A stretch of DNA of 64,000 nt from Bradyrhizobium sp. 149 (GCF_023073915.1 NZ_JADPKK010000005.1:1-64000), one strand, 5' to 3'. Numbered from the stretch's first letter, positions 37,976-49,236 are shown. Numbers and translations are program-made. The notes: generated by a model not told the origin, from the letters alone.

Positions 37976-38094
37976 GAGCCTCTGGATTTCGCAGGATTCG
38001 GCTGGACGACAACGGACAGAGAATGTCGTAAAGTGCTTGAAATACAGTGTCTACCGAAACTGTGCTGGATGCTGTTGGACTTTGGTAAGGCGGA

Positions 38095-38108
38095 CACTCT
38101 CTCCGCCA
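38095..38108 (+). other. Right attachment core (attR)
   Basis: CACTCTCTCCGCCA, an exact copy of the 3' end of tRNA-Ser(GGA). It ends 4 bp before the stop codon of the lysR-type gene, so the ancestral tRNA was followed closely by that gene. Confidence 0.8.
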
Positions 38109-38112
38109 CTCG

Positions 38113-39066
38113 TCACCCTGTCAGCCTCCACCTCCCATCCCCGGCCCGCTTCAGCGCGGGATCGCTCACCCGCACATGCTCCGCGAGGAAATCGATGAAG
38201 GCGCGCACGCGCGCCGGAAGCGGGGCGGTGTGGCCGACATAGACGGCGTGGATGTCTTCGCGGTCGCCGGGATTGTGGTTTTGCAGCACCGGCACCAGAC
38301 GACCCGCTTCGATGTCGGGACCGATGTGGAAAAGGGCGAGACGGGCGAGGCCGACGCCGCCCAGCGCAAGCCGACGGGCGGCTTCGCCGTCGCTGACGCG
38401 CGCGACGGGCGGCGGCACGGCTTCTTCGGTGTGGTCGCCGCGCTTGAATAGCCAGCCGCGGATCGCCCGCGGAAAGGTCCAGCCGATACCGCGATGCTTG
38501 TTGAGCTCCGCCGGCGTCTTTGGCGTGCCGCATCGCGCGAGATAGTCCGGCGCGCCGACAACGACCATGCAGCTGGTGCCGAGCTTTCGCGCGACGAGAC
38601 GTGACGCGCGCAGCGGGCCGACGCGGATCGCGACGTCGGCGCGCTCCTGCATCAGGTCGATCAACATATCGGTCAGCACCAGGTCGAGCGTCACGTCTGG
38701 ATGCAGCTCGAGGAAACGCGGGATCAGCGGCATCACATGCAGCATGCCGAAAGGAATGTTGCAGTTGACCGTGAGGCGGCCCCGCGGCGTCGTGCCGGAG
38801 GCCGCTTCGCGCTCGGCTTCCTCCATCTCGGCGAGGATGCGCACCGTGCGCTCGTAAAAGGTTTGGCCTTCCTCCGTCAGCGTGAGCTTGCGCGTGGTGC
38901 GGTTGATCAGCCGGGAGCCGAGCCGCGCTTCCAGCCGCGAGATCAGCTTGCTCACGCCCGACGGCGTCAGGCGCAATTTCCGTGCGGCCTGGGTGAATCC
39001 GCCCAAGTCGACGACGCGGACGAAAACCTCCATCTCGGCGGAGCGGTTGGTATCGAAGCGAGCCAT
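38113..39066 (-). CDS. LysR family transcriptional regulator
   Basis: A 317-residue regulator. The N-terminal winged helix-turn-helix reads GGFTQAARKLRLTPSGVSKLISRLEARLGSRL, and a periplasmic-binding-like effector domain follows. It is divergent from an MFS exporter gene (39165), which is its probable target. Its 3' end abuts the right attachment site of the island, yet the coding sequence is intact. Confidence 0.9.
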   Translation of the reverse strand: MARFDTNRSAEMEVFVRVVDLGGFTQAARKLRLTPSGVSKLISRLEARLGSRLINRTTRKLTLTEEGQTFYERTVRILAEMEEAEREAASGTTPRGRLTVNCNIPFGMLHVMPLIPRFLELHPDVTLDLVLTDMLIDLMQERADVAIRVGPLRASRLVARKLGTSCMVVVGAPDYLARCGTPKTPAELNKHRGIGWTFPRAIRGWLFKRGDHTEEAVPPPVARVSDGEAARRLALGGVGLARLALFHIGPDIEAGRLVPVLQNHNPGDREDIHAVYVGHTAPLPARVRAFIDFLAEHVRVSDPALKRAGDGRWRLTG

Positions 39067-39164
39067 GTTGAATTCACGTCACAAATGATTGGATTGCGGA
39101 CATTCTAATGGTTTTGCTGCGTTGCGGCTATCTGCGTGGCTCGTCCCTCGCATTGGAGTAACGC

Positions 39165-40346
39165 ATGCCTCCCGCTGTCCTCGCGCTCACCGCCGGTGCC
39201 TTCGGCATCGGGACCACCGAATTCATCATTATGGGCCTGCTGCTCCAGGTCGCTGCCGACATGCATGTCTCCGTCCCGGTCGCGGGGCTGCTCATCTCCG
39301 GCTATGCACTGGGCGTGTTCATCGGCGCGCCGGTCCTGACGCTGGCTACACGGCGGATGCCACGCAAAGCCGTGCTGCTGGCGCTGATGGCGATCTTCAC
39401 GCTGGGCAATGCAGCCTGCGCGCTGGCGCCGAACTACGAATTGCTGATGGCGGCGCGCGTGCTGACCTCGCTCGCGCATGGCACCTTCTTCGGAGTCGGC
39501 TCGGTGGTCGCGACCAGCCTTGTTGCCGAGGACAAGCGCGCCTCCGCGATATCGACCATGTTCATCGGCCTCACGGTCGCAACGCTGCTCGGCGTGCCCT
39601 TCGGCGCCTGGTTCGGCCTGATGCTCGGCTGGCGCGCGGCGTTCTGGGCGGTGACCGTCATCGGCGTGATCGCCTTTGCGGTGGTGGCGGCGCTGGTGCC
39701 CGGCCATGTTGGCAGCGGCGAGAAGCCGATCTCGCTCGCCGAGGAAGTATTGGTCCTCGGCCGTCCGCAGGTGCTGCTCGGCCTCGCCATGACCGTGTTC
39801 GGCTTTGCCGGCCTGTTCGTCGTCTTCACCTATATCCAGCCGATCCTGACGCGCTTCACCGGCTTCCCGGAGGCCGCGGTCTCACCGATCCTGCTGATAT
39901 TCGGCGCAGGTCTCGCGATCGGAAACGTCGCCGGCGGCAAGCTTGCCGACCGTGGCCTCACCCGTGCGCTGATCGGAACGCTGGCCGCGCTCGCCATCGT
40001 GCTGCTCGGCCTTGGCGCCGTGCTGTCGGTCAAGATCCCGGCCATCGTGCTGATCCTGCTGCTCGGCATCGCGGCCTTTGCAACGGTCGCCCCGCTCCAG
40101 CTTCGTGTGCTGGAAGCCGCCGGCCCCAGTGGACGCACGCTCGCTTCGAGCCTCAACATCGCAGCGTTCAATCTAGGCAATGCGCTTGGAGCTTGGGTTG
40201 GCGGTGTCACCATCGATCGCGGGCTCGGCCTCTCCGCGCTGCCGCTGGTCGCGGCCGGCATCACGACGGTTGGTCTCGTGCTGGCGCTGTGGAGCGTTCG
40301 GCTCGATCGCGCGCAGGCCGCCGTTGCGGCTTGCCCGGCGGAGTGA
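39165..40346 (+). CDS. MFS transporter, DHA1/AraJ-type exporter
   Basis: A 393-residue 12-TM transporter of the drug:proton antiporter-1 branch. TM1 starts with [18 protein letters not shown], the pattern of the AraJ/YdhP-like group, and the loop 2-3 motif and a [19 protein letters not shown]5 segment are present. Control by the divergent LysR regulator is likely. The exported compound is unknown. Confidence 0.88.
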   Translation: MPPAVLALTAGAFGIGTTEFIIMGLLLQVAADMHVSVPVAGLLISGYALGVFIGAPVLTLATRRMPRKAVLLALMAIFTLGNAACALAPNYELLMAARVLTSLAHGTFFGVGSVVATSLVAEDKRASAISTMFIGLTVATLLGVPFGAWFGLMLGWRAAFWAVTVIGVIAFAVVAALVPGHVGSGEKPISLAEEVLVLGRPQVLLGLAMTVFGFAGLFVVFTYIQPILTRFTGFPEAAVSPILLIFGAGLAIGNVAGGKLADRGLTRALIGTLAALAIVLLGLGAVLSVKIPAIVLILLLGIAAFATVAPLQLRVLEAAGPSGRTLASSLNIAAFNLGNALGAWVGGVTIDRGLGLSALPLVAAGITTVGLVLALWSVRLDRAQAAVAACPAE

Positions 40347-40558
40347 GAGGACAGCGAGACGACGGCCTCGATGTTGCCGCCCCGAGCACGGCCTTCAACC
40401 GTCTGTTGCGATAGACGACGATGCCGCGCTCGTTCTTGTGCTTGGAGCCGCCGCTCTGTCCGTAGACGCTGTACAGGATCACCGCGCCATGCAGAAACGT
40501 GCCTGTACACGGGCGCGTGACCTCCATAACTTCCGCAGTGTAACTTCAGGAGAGCGAC

Positions 40559-42133
40559 GTGGCGAAGACGGCGACCAAGAAGAAAAGCGCTTCAAATGAA
40601 ACAGCGGAGACTTCCAGCAAGAAAAGCGCCGTCCGCAAGGGCATGGTTGTGAAGGCTGCAACGAAGCCGGTCAAGAAGGCCGCCACGCGCAAATCATCCG
40701 CACCACGCCGCCCCAGAGGGCCGGCCTGGCAATGGTCGGCGGTCGAGACCGCAGCCGCAATCCGCTCCGGCGTCATCTCCGCGGTCGAGACCGTCCAGGC
40801 GCATCTCGACCGGATGCGCGCCGTCAATCCGAGGCTGAACGCCGTCGTCGTCGATCTCTCGGAGGAGGCGTTGGCTGCGGCGCATGCGGCCGACAAGCAG
40901 CGCGCGAAGGGCGGCGAACTCGGCCTCCTGCATGGCGTACCGATCACGATCAAAGAGAATGTCGACTACGAAGGCCGTCCGAATTTCAATGGCGTTCCCG
41001 CCAACAAGGACCTCATCGCGCCGTCGGATTCTCCCGTGGTGCGCAACCTGAAGAAGGCCGGCGCGATCGTCATCGGGCTCACCAACACGCCGGAATTCTC
41101 CTTCCGCGGCTTCACCGACAATCCCTTGCACGGGCTGACGCTCAACCCCTGGGATCCGGACATCACCTGCGGCGGCTCCTCCGGCGGTGCGGGTTCGGCG
41201 GTCGCCGCCGGCATCGGCACCATCGCGCATGGCAACGACATCGGCGGCTCGCTGCGCTGGCCCGCGCATTGCAATGGCGTTGTGACCATCAAGCCGACGC
41301 AGGGACGTATTCCGGCGTTCAACGGAAGCGCAACCGCCGAGCGGCCGATGCTGGCGCATCTGATGTCGGCGCAGGGGCCGCTCGCCCGCCACGTCGCCGA
41401 CGTTCGTCTCGCGCTGGAGGTGATGAGCCAGCGCGATCCGCGCGATCCCTGGTGGGTGCCGGCGCCGCTGGTCGGGCCAAAGCCGAAGGGGCCGATCAAG
41501 GTCGCATTGGCCAAGATCCCCGAGGACATGGAGGTCGACCCGTCTGTGCGCACGGCGTTGCGCCAGGCCGCCGATCATCTGGAGCGTTCGGGCTATCGGG
41601 TCAGCGAGGTCGATGTGCCCGACATCGACGGCGTGTGGCAGACCTGGTGCGACATCATCACCAACGAGACCATGGTGATGCAGGAGGCCGGCATGCTGAA
41701 GGTGACGTCTGAGGATTTCCACAAGGCGTGGGGCGGCATGAAGGCCAAGGCCAACGTGCTCGACCTGAAGACCTGGATGCAGGCGACCGCCGCGCGCAAC
41801 GGCCACATCCGCACCTGGCAGCTGTTCTTCGAAGAGTATCCGGTCGTGCTGGCGCCGACCACGGTGAAGCCGACGCCGGGCCCGCGCGAGGACACTGTCA
41901 GCCCCGAGCGCGTGCGCGAGATTTTCTGGGGCGAGATACGCTTCGTCTCCGCGATCAACGTGCTGGGCCTGCCCGGCGCCGTGGTGCCGGTGGCCGTGCA
42001 CGATGGCAAGCCAATCGGCGTGCAGCTTATTGCCGGGCGCTATCGCGAGGACCTCGCGCTCGACGCGGCAGCAGCGATCGAGAAGCGCGCCGGCGTGATC
42101 GCCCATCGGCTGTGGGAGCAGATGGGCTTATAG
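40559..42133 (+). CDS. Amidase-signature hydrolase with a Lys/Ala-rich N-terminal tail
   Basis: A 524-residue protein. From about residue 60 it is a normal amidase-signature enzyme: IKENVDYEG supplies the catalytic Lys, GGSSGGAGSAVAAG the cis-Ser, and IGGSLRWPA the nucleophilic Ser loop. It hydrolyses an amide of unknown identity. Residues 1-55 are unusual, rich in Lys, Ala, Ser and Thr, like a histone H1 or AlgP tail. The GTG at 40559 follows AGGAG. A later start near residue 57 would remove the tail and cannot be excluded. Confidence 0.88.
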   Translation: MAKTATKKKSASNETAETSSKKSAVRKGMVVKAATKPVKKAATRKSSAPRRPRGPAWQWSAVETAAAIRSGVISAVETVQAHLDRMRAVNPRLNAVVVDLSEEALAAAHAADKQRAKGGELGLLHGVPITIKENVDYEGRPNFNGVPANKDLIAPSDSPVVRNLKKAGAIVIGLTNTPEFSFRGFTDNPLHGLTLNPWDPDITCGGSSGGAGSAVAAGIGTIAHGNDIGGSLRWPAHCNGVVTIKPTQGRIPAFNGSATAERPMLAHLMSAQGPLARHVADVRLALEVMSQRDPRDPWWVPAPLVGPKPKGPIKVALAKIPEDMEVDPSVRTALRQAADHLERSGYRVSEVDVPDIDGVWQTWCDIITNETMVMQEAGMLKVTSEDFHKAWGGMKAKANVLDLKTWMQATAARNGHIRTWQLFFEEYPVVLAPTTVKPTPGPREDTVSPERVREIFWGEIRFVSAINVLGLPGAVVPVAVHDGKPIGVQLIAGRYREDLALDAAAAIEKRAGVIAHRLWEQMGL

Positions 42134-42147
42134 GTGCGAATATCTCA

Positions 42148-42174
42148 CCTTCTCCCCGGCACAAGGGGAGAAGG
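42148..42174. terminator. Terminator-like hairpin after the amidase gene
   Basis: CCTTCTCCCC and GGGGAGAAGG form a perfect 10-bp stem with a 7-nt loop, 15 bp after the amidase stop. There is no strong T tract, so it may work as a weak terminator or mRNA-stabilising hairpin. This sequence type recurs between genes in rhizobial genomes. Confidence 0.6.
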
Positions 42175-42283
42175 AAGCCACCCAGCTGGCGACGCAAAAG
42201 TTCATTAATTCAATTTGACTCGAATTTTAGCCAATTCCCCAACAACCGTTAGGGTTACTTCCTCGATCTCTAGACGAATTATT

Positions 42284-42375
42284 GTCCGCTTTACCACCCG
42301 CCTCTAACAGAGGGACGGCGGACAACGCACCTGCCTCATACAGGCCAATAAGTGCGGCCCGCTCCACGCGGAGGT
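42284..42375 (+). promoter_or_regulatory. Structured leader upstream of metY (riboswitch candidate)
   Basis: The 98 bp before the metY start fold into successive hairpins. GTCCGC/GCGGAC (42284-42289 with 42318-42323) encloses CCTCT/AGAGG (42301-42313). Then come a compound hairpin GCAC...GTGC (42327-42355) and CCGC/GCGG (42359-42371), which covers part of the GGAGG ribosome site. A methionine-pathway leader of this kind is often a SAM sensor in this group. I could not match the SAM-II consensus, so the class is open. Confidence 0.4.
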
Positions 42376-42381
42376 GGCACG

Positions 42382-43683
42382 ATGCGCAACGAGACGATCG
42401 CTATTCACGCCGGCTACGAGCCCGAAGCCACCACGCACGCGGTTGCCGTGCCGATTTACCAGACCGCGGCCTACGCCTTCGACAGCGCCGATCACGGCGC
42501 GGCGCTCTTCAATCTCGAGGCAGAAGGCTATCGCTACAGCCGCATCGCCAATCCGACCAGCGCGGTGCTGGAGAAGCGTATCGCCGAGCTCGAGGGCGGC
42601 GTCGGCGCGCTCGCGGTCGCGACCGGGCAGGCTGCGCTGCATTTCGCCTTCGTCAACGTCGCCGATCACGGCGGCAACATCGTTTCCGTGCCGCAGCTCT
42701 ACGGCACCACACATACGCTGCTCTCGCACATCCTGCCGCGGCAGGGCATCACCGGCCGCTTCGCCGAGAGCGACACGCCGGAGGCGATCGAAAAGCTGAT
42801 CGACGAGAACACCCGCGCCGTGTTCGCCGAGACCATCGGCAATCCCGCCGGCAATGTCTGCGACATCGAGGCGCTGGCGAAGATCGCGCATGCGCATGGC
42901 GTGCCGCTGATCGTCGATAACACGGTCGCGACCCCGATCCTGCTCAAGCCGTTTGATTACGGCGCCGACATCGCCGTGCATTCGCTCACCAAGTTTCTGG
43001 GCGGCCACGGCACGACACTCGGCGGCGCCATCGTCGATTCCGGAAACTTTCCCTGGGCCAAGTACGCCGCCCGCTTCCCGGGCTACAACAAGCCGGACGC
43101 CTCCTACCACGGCCTCGTCTATGCCGAGCGCTTCGGCAAGACCGCCTATATCGAGCGCGCGCGCAGCATCTATCAGCGCACCATGGGTTCGGTGCTGTCG
43201 CCGTTCAACGCCTTCCTGCTGCTCCCGGGCATCGAGACCGTGGCGCTGCGCATGGAGCGCCACTGCGAGAATGCCCGCAAGGTCGCCGAATTCCTGCGCA
43301 AGGACCCCCGCGTTGCCTGGGTCAACTACACCGGCTTCCCGGACAGTCCCTATTATCCGCTGGTGCAGAAATATCTGGACGGGAACGCGTCCTCGCTGTT
43401 CACCTTCGGCATCAAAGGCGGCATGGAAGCCGGCAAGTCCTTCTATGATGCGCTGAAGCTGATCACGCGCCTCGTCAATATCGGCGACGCCAAGTCGTTG
43501 GCCTGCCATCCGGCCTCGACCACGCACCGGCAGATGTCGGCGGAGCAGCAGCGCGCCGCCGGCGTCTTGCCGGAAACGATCCGCTTGTCGATCGGCATCG
43601 AACATTCCCAAGATATCATCGAGGATCTCGACCAGGCACTGGAAAAGGCCTGCCCGTCGGAGCGCCTCCAGGCCGCGGAGTAG
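42382..43683 (+). CDS. metY: O-acetylhomoserine sulfhydrylase / aminocarboxypropyltransferase
   Basis: A 433-residue PLP enzyme of the Cys/Met metabolism family that makes homocysteine from an activated homoserine and sulfide. The PLP Lys is in SLTKFLGGHGTT (near residue 208), the phosphate-binding site in ATGQAALH, and YSRIANPTSAVLEKRIAELEGG is the family N-terminal signature. The ATG at 42382 follows GGAGGTGGCACG. It is followed by metA at 12 bp. A structured leader lies upstream. Confidence 0.9.
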   Translation: MRNETIAIHAGYEPEATTHAVAVPIYQTAAYAFDSADHGAALFNLEAEGYRYSRIANPTSAVLEKRIAELEGGVGALAVATGQAALHFAFVNVADHGGNIVSVPQLYGTTHTLLSHILPRQGITGRFAESDTPEAIEKLIDENTRAVFAETIGNPAGNVCDIEALAKIAHAHGVPLIVDNTVATPILLKPFDYGADIAVHSLTKFLGGHGTTLGGAIVDSGNFPWAKYAARFPGYNKPDASYHGLVYAERFGKTAYIERARSIYQRTMGSVLSPFNAFLLLPGIETVALRMERHCENARKVAEFLRKDPRVAWVNYTGFPDSPYYPLVQKYLDGNASSLFTFGIKGGMEAGKSFYDALKLITRLVNIGDAKSLACHPASTTHRQMSAEQQRAAGVLPETIRLSIGIEHSQDIIEDLDQALEKACPSERLQAAE

Positions 43684-43695
43684 GCGGCCGCGCCG

Positions 43696-44697
43696 ATGAC
43701 GATCCTGATCGACAGGGATCAAGGCATATCGAGCCCGGCACTGGTGCCGGGGGAGGGCGATCTGGCGCGCGAGCGCGGCAGCGCCGAGCTCACCATCGGG
43801 CTGATCAACAACATGCCGGATCCGGCGCTGAAGGCGACCGAGCGGCAGTTCATGAAGCTGCTGCAGGCCGCGGCGGGTCCGCGCCGCATCCGCTTCCACT
43901 GTTTCTCGCTGCCCTCGGTGAAGCGTTCGCCGGAAGCGAAGTGGCATGTCGAGAGCGAATATTCGGAACTCACCGAGCTCAGGCGCCACAAGTTCGACGG
44001 CTTGATCGTGACCGGCGCTGAGCCGGTCGCGCCCGAGCTTGACCGGGAACCGTACTGGCGCGATCTCACCGAGTTGATCGACTGGGCCAAGATCAACACC
44101 CGCTCGACGATCTGGTCGTGCCTCGCTGCGCATGCTGCGGTGCTGCATCTCGATCGTATCGAACGGCGGCGGCTGCCAGCCAAATGTCATGGCGTTTTCG
44201 ACTGCGAAACCGTGACCAGCGATCCGCTCACGCGGGCCGCGCCTGCGCTCCTCAAAGTCTCGCATTCGCGTCTCAACGAGATCGCCGAGAGCGACCTCGC
44301 GCAGGCCGGCTACCAGGTGCTGACGCGTTCGGCAAAGGCCGGCGTCGATATCTTCGTCCGGCAATATGCCAGCCGCTTCGTGTTCTTCCAGGGTCACCCG
44401 GAATACGACGCGCTGTCGCTTCAGCGCGAATATCTGCGCGACATCGGCCGCTATCTCGCGCGTGAGCACGACAATTATCCGCGTTTGCCCGTGAGCTATT
44501 TTGACGCAGCGACCGAAGAGAAGCTTGTCCGCTTCGAGAAACAGGCAACGCACCAACGCCACCCCGCGCTCAGCAACGAACTGCCTGCGCTGAATTTGCG
44601 TAGCGATATCGCCGCCGGCAGCGCCGCGGCGGCATTGTTTCGGAATTGGCTGCAATATCTTGGCGCGGGAACCGATGCGCCGGCGCTTGCGCGTTAG
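43696..44697 (+). CDS. metA: Homoserine O-acyltransferase, MetA type
   Basis: A 333-residue MetA-family acyltransferase with a class I glutamine amidotransferase-like fold. The nucleophilic Cys is in WSCLAAHAA, the His/Glu pair in FFQGHPEYD, and LINNMPDPALKATERQF is the N-terminal family signature. It makes O-succinyl- or O-acetylhomoserine, which MetY upstream uses. Whether it prefers succinyl- or acetyl-CoA is not settled by eye; pairing with MetY favours acetyl. Confidence 0.9.
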   Translation: MTILIDRDQGISSPALVPGEGDLARERGSAELTIGLINNMPDPALKATERQFMKLLQAAAGPRRIRFHCFSLPSVKRSPEAKWHVESEYSELTELRRHKFDGLIVTGAEPVAPELDREPYWRDLTELIDWAKINTRSTIWSCLAAHAAVLHLDRIERRRLPAKCHGVFDCETVTSDPLTRAAPALLKVSHSRLNEIAESDLAQAGYQVLTRSAKAGVDIFVRQYASRFVFFQGHPEYDALSLQREYLRDIGRYLAREHDNYPRLPVSYFDAATEEKLVRFEKQATHQRHPALSNELPALNLRSDIAAGSAAAALFRNWLQYLGAGTDAPALAR

Positions 44698-44793
44698 GTC
44701 AGGACGATGGGTTCGACGTTAGGACTAACGAAGTGTGAAGCTTGCCTCAACCAGTGCGCGAATGCTTCAGTGAGGGGGCGGGACAGACAGGAC

Positions 44794-45546
44794 ATGCGAT
44801 TCGTGTGGTCGGCACTCCAGGGACGCGTGAGCAATCGGCTGGCCCGGCATTTCCGCGCCGCACCGCACCGGCTGCCCGCGCATGCACCCATGGTGAGCTT
44901 CACCTTCGACGACGCCCCCGATAGCGCCGCAGGCGAGGGCGCCGAGCTCCTGGAGCAGCATGGCGGCCGCGGCACGTTCTATCTTGCCGGCAGCCTGGTC
45001 GATCGTCCCTCGAGCCACTGGCACGGCCTGTCGAACGACGCGGTCGTGCGGCTTCACCGGGCCGGGCACGAGATCGCCTGCCACACCTTCTCGCACCAGA
45101 GTGCGGCCAATCTCGACGAGGCCGCCATGGCCAGCGAGATCGAGCGAAACCGCAGCCATTTTCGCGGCATCGATTCTTCGATCACACTGGAAAATTTCGC
45201 TTACCCCTATGGCATGGCGTCGGTGTGGCGCAAGCCGCAGCTCGCCAAGACCTTCCGCTCGGCGCGCGGCATCCTTCCCGGCGTCAATCGCGATGTCATC
45301 GATCTCCAGTTCCTGCGCGCTTCGCCCTTGGTCGATCGCGAGATCAATACGACAGGTGTCGATCGCTATTTTGACGAGGCGGTCGAGAGCGGCGGATGGT
45401 TGATCTTCTATGGTCATGACATCGCCGCCGCGCCGAGCCCGTATGGCTGCACGCCAGACCTGATGCGCCATGCGCTGCAGGCGGCCGGGAAGCGCGACAT
45501 GCCCATCGTGACGGTCGCGGAAGCACTGCGAAGGATCGGGGCGTAA
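44794..45546 (+). CDS. Polysaccharide deacetylase (NodB homology domain)
   Basis: About 250 residues from the ATG at 44794; an upstream ATG at 44707 would add a Cys-rich stretch that overlaps the intergenic region. The carbohydrate esterase 4 motifs are visible: SFTFDDAP (catalytic Asp and metal Asp), HTFSHQSA (metal His pair), FAYPYG and a late HDIAA. No signal peptide is evident, so it is probably cytoplasmic. The substrate (chitin-like oligomer, peptidoglycan or other) is unknown. Confidence 0.85.
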   Translation: MRFVWSALQGRVSNRLARHFRAAPHRLPAHAPMVSFTFDDAPDSAAGEGAELLEQHGGRGTFYLAGSLVDRPSSHWHGLSNDAVVRLHRAGHEIACHTFSHQSAANLDEAAMASEIERNRSHFRGIDSSITLENFAYPYGMASVWRKPQLAKTFRSARGILPGVNRDVIDLQFLRASPLVDREINTTGVDRYFDEAVESGGWLIFYGHDIAAAPSPYGCTPDLMRHALQAAGKRDMPIVTVAEALRRIGA

Positions 45547-45667
45547 GAAAGCTTTCTTTCCTCAACAGGTCGAGGGGGAAGACGGCGTCCTGCCGCGCAA
45601 ACAGTCTTGCCACGCCCGCGCGGTCATGCGACTGGCCTTGTGACAAATCTCACGGCCTCACCCCGAC

Positions 45668-47539
<1,872 letters not shown>

Positions 47540-47550
47540 GGCTACGGATC

Positions 47551-48564
47551 TTAGCCGTTCCGAAACGCATACCCATAGCCGTTCAGCGCCGGCGCGCCGC
47601 CGAGATGAGCGTAGAGGATCTTTGCACCCTTCTCGAAATAGCCCTTCCGCGTCAGGTCGATCAGGCCCTGCATCGACTTGCCCTCGTACACGGGATCGGT
47701 GATCATGGCTTCGAGACGCGCGGTGAGGCGGATCGCCTCCTTGGTCTCTTCCGACGGCACGCCGTAGGCTGGATAAGCGTAATCCTCGATCAGCACGACG
47801 TCATCGGCGACGAGATCCTTGCCGAGCTCGACGAGCTTGGCCGTGTTCTGCGCGATCGAGAGCACCTGCGCCTTGGTCTGCGCCGGGGTGAAGGAGGCGT
47901 CGATGCCGATCACCTTTCGCGCGCGCCCATCGGCGGCGAAGCCGACCAGCATGCCGGCATGGGTCGAGCCAGTGACGGTGCAGACCACGATGTAGTCGAA
48001 CTTGAAGCCGAGCTCGGCTTCCTGCTTGCGCACTTCTTCGGCGAAGCCGACATAGCCGAGGCCGCCAAATTTGTGCACGGAGGCGCCGGCGGGAATCGCA
48101 TAGGGCTTGCCGCCCGCCGCCTTCACCTCCTCGATCGCCTGCTCCCAGCTCTTGCGGATGCCGATGTCGAAGCCGTCGTCGACCAGGCGCACGTCGGCGC
48201 CCATGATGCGCGACAGCATGATGTTGCCGACGCGGTCATAGACGGCGTCCTCGTGCGGCACCCAGGCCTCCTGCACCAGGCGGCACTTCATGCCGATCTT
48301 GGCCGCGACCGCGGCGATCATACGGGTGTGGTTCGACTGCACGCCGCCGATTGAGACCAGCGTGTCCGCGTTTGAGGCGATCGCGTCGGGGATGATGTAT
48401 TCGAGCTTGCGCAGCTTGTTGCCGCCATAGGCGAGCCCGGAATTGCAGTCCTCGCGCTTGGCATAGACTTCGACATTGCCGCCGAGATGCTTTGATAGCC
48501 GCTCCAGCTTCTCGATGGGCGTCGGACCAAAGGTCAGCGGATAGCGCGCGAATTTTTCGAGCAT
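47551..48564 (-). CDS. acdS: 1-aminocyclopropane-1-carboxylate deaminase
   Basis: A 337-residue PLP enzyme that splits ACC, the plant ethylene precursor, into 2-oxobutyrate and ammonia. The PLP Lys is in [11 protein letters not shown] (Lys50), and [12 protein letters not shown] is the phosphate/substrate loop. The residues that separate true ACC deaminases from D-cysteine desulfhydrases are present: Glu in DPVYEGKS and Leu in [12 protein letters not shown]. It is divergent from an Lrp-type gene, the classic acdR-acdS arrangement. It lowers plant ethylene in root-associated bacteria. Confidence 0.94.
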   Translation of the reverse strand: MLEKFARYPLTFGPTPIEKLERLSKHLGGNVEVYAKREDCNSGLAYGGNKLRKLEYIIPDAIASNADTLVSIGGVQSNHTRMIAAVAAKIGMKCRLVQEAWVPHEDAVYDRVGNIMLSRIMGADVRLVDDGFDIGIRKSWEQAIEEVKAAGGKPYAIPAGASVHKFGGLGYVGFAEEVRKQEAELGFKFDYIVVCTVTGSTHAGMLVGFAADGRARKVIGIDASFTPAQTKAQVLSIAQNTAKLVELGKDLVADDVVLIEDYAYPAYGVPSEETKEAIRLTARLEAMITDPVYEGKSMQGLIDLTRKGYFEKGAKILYAHLGGAPALNGYGYAFRNG

Positions 48565-48637
48565 CGTCAGGTCATCCCGATTGGCGTTGGTGTTGGGGAA
48601 AGGCTAGCATCGCGGCGCAAAAAGGTGCTTTCAAATG

Positions 48638-48665
48638 TTGCGGTCTTATTGCGCACGATCTTGCG
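48638..48665. promoter_or_regulatory. Three phased TTGCG repeats between acdS and acdR
   Basis: TTGCG begins at 48638, 48649 and 48661, that is, 11 and 12 bp apart, near one helical turn. They lie between the divergent start codons at 48564 and 48727. Such phasing fits an Lrp-type octamer contacting one DNA face. No comparison with a known AcdR site was possible. Confidence 0.4.
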
Positions 48666-48726
48666 GAATGGCTGACAAGAGATACTGTTTCTTTCGTAAT
48701 AGCCGCCAGCAACGGAAGCTTCTTCC

Positions 48727-49191
48727 ATGTCCGCTCGTCTCGACCGCATAGACCTTAAGATGTTGCGATTGCTGCAAAATAACGGCCGGCTCAGTAACGC
48801 GGATCTGGCCGAAACCGTCGCCATCAGCCCGGCCACCTGCCATCGGCGCACCCAGCGCCTGTTCGAGCACGGCTTCATTTCCGCCGTCCGCGCCATGGTC
48901 GCGCCGAAGAAGGTGGCAAAGGGCACGCTGGTGATGGTCGGCGTCGTGCTCGACCGTTCGACGCCAGAGAGCTTTGCGATCTTCGAGCAGGCGATCGCCA
49001 GGCTGAAGTTCGTGCTCGACTGCCACCTCGTCGCGGGCGACTTCGACTATTTCCTCAAGATCCGTGTCGGCGACATGGAGGATTTCAACCGTATCCACGG
49101 CGAGCAGCTGATCGCGCTGCCTGGCGTGCGCCAGACCCGCACCTTCTTCGTGATGAAGGAAGTCGTCGACAACGCGCCGCTGGAGTTTTGA
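48727..49191 (+). CDS. acdR: Lrp/AsnC family regulator, likely AcdR
   Basis: A 154-residue Lrp-type protein. The N-terminal winged helix-turn-helix reads IDLKMLRLLQNNGRLSNADLAETVAISPATCHRRTQRL, and an RAM-type effector domain follows with VAGDFDYFLKI. It is divergent from acdS with 162 bp between, so it is the probable activator of ACC deaminase in response to ACC or leucine. Confidence 0.85.
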   Translation: MSARLDRIDLKMLRLLQNNGRLSNADLAETVAISPATCHRRTQRLFEHGFISAVRAMVAPKKVAKGTLVMVGVVLDRSTPESFAIFEQAIARLKFVLDCHLVAGDFDYFLKIRVGDMEDFNRIHGEQLIALPGVRQTRTFFVMKEVVDNAPLEF

Positions 49192-49236
49192 ACGGAAGCT
49201 ATTGATGCGCGATCCGCATCATGAGAGATTCAGGTG

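Larger units (their letters stand above)
15205..38108. mobile_element. Integrated genomic island in tRNA-Ser(GGA), about 22.9 kb
   Basis: The island is bounded by a 14-bp direct repeat (tRNA 3' end at 15205-15218, copy at 38095-38108). It has a P4-type tyrosine integrase at its right end, a primase-polymerase and AlpA-like regulator in the middle, and mostly defence-type cargo. Its codon use is visibly less GC-biased than the flanks. No conjugation genes were seen, so it is best described as an integrative element that is non-autonomous for transfer. The integrase lies at the end away from the intact tRNA, the reverse of the common layout. Confidence 0.85.

Noticed and set aside
40261..40527. 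88-residue minus-strand reading at the end of the MFS gene
   Set aside because: It overlaps the MFS 3' end and has no family I know. A short real gene cannot be fully excluded, but support is too weak.
42284..42375. Assignment of the metY leader to the SAM-II riboswitch class
   Set aside because: I could not place the conserved SAM-II core bases. It is reported only as a structured leader.
42304..44655. 783-codon open frame antisense to metY and metA
   Set aside because: Both sense genes are unmistakable. The antisense reading is low-complexity and has no family motif.
48565..48726. NifA/sigma-54 promoter before acdS
   Set aside because: No TGGCAC-N5-TTGC-type element or upstream NifA site could be found in this gap.
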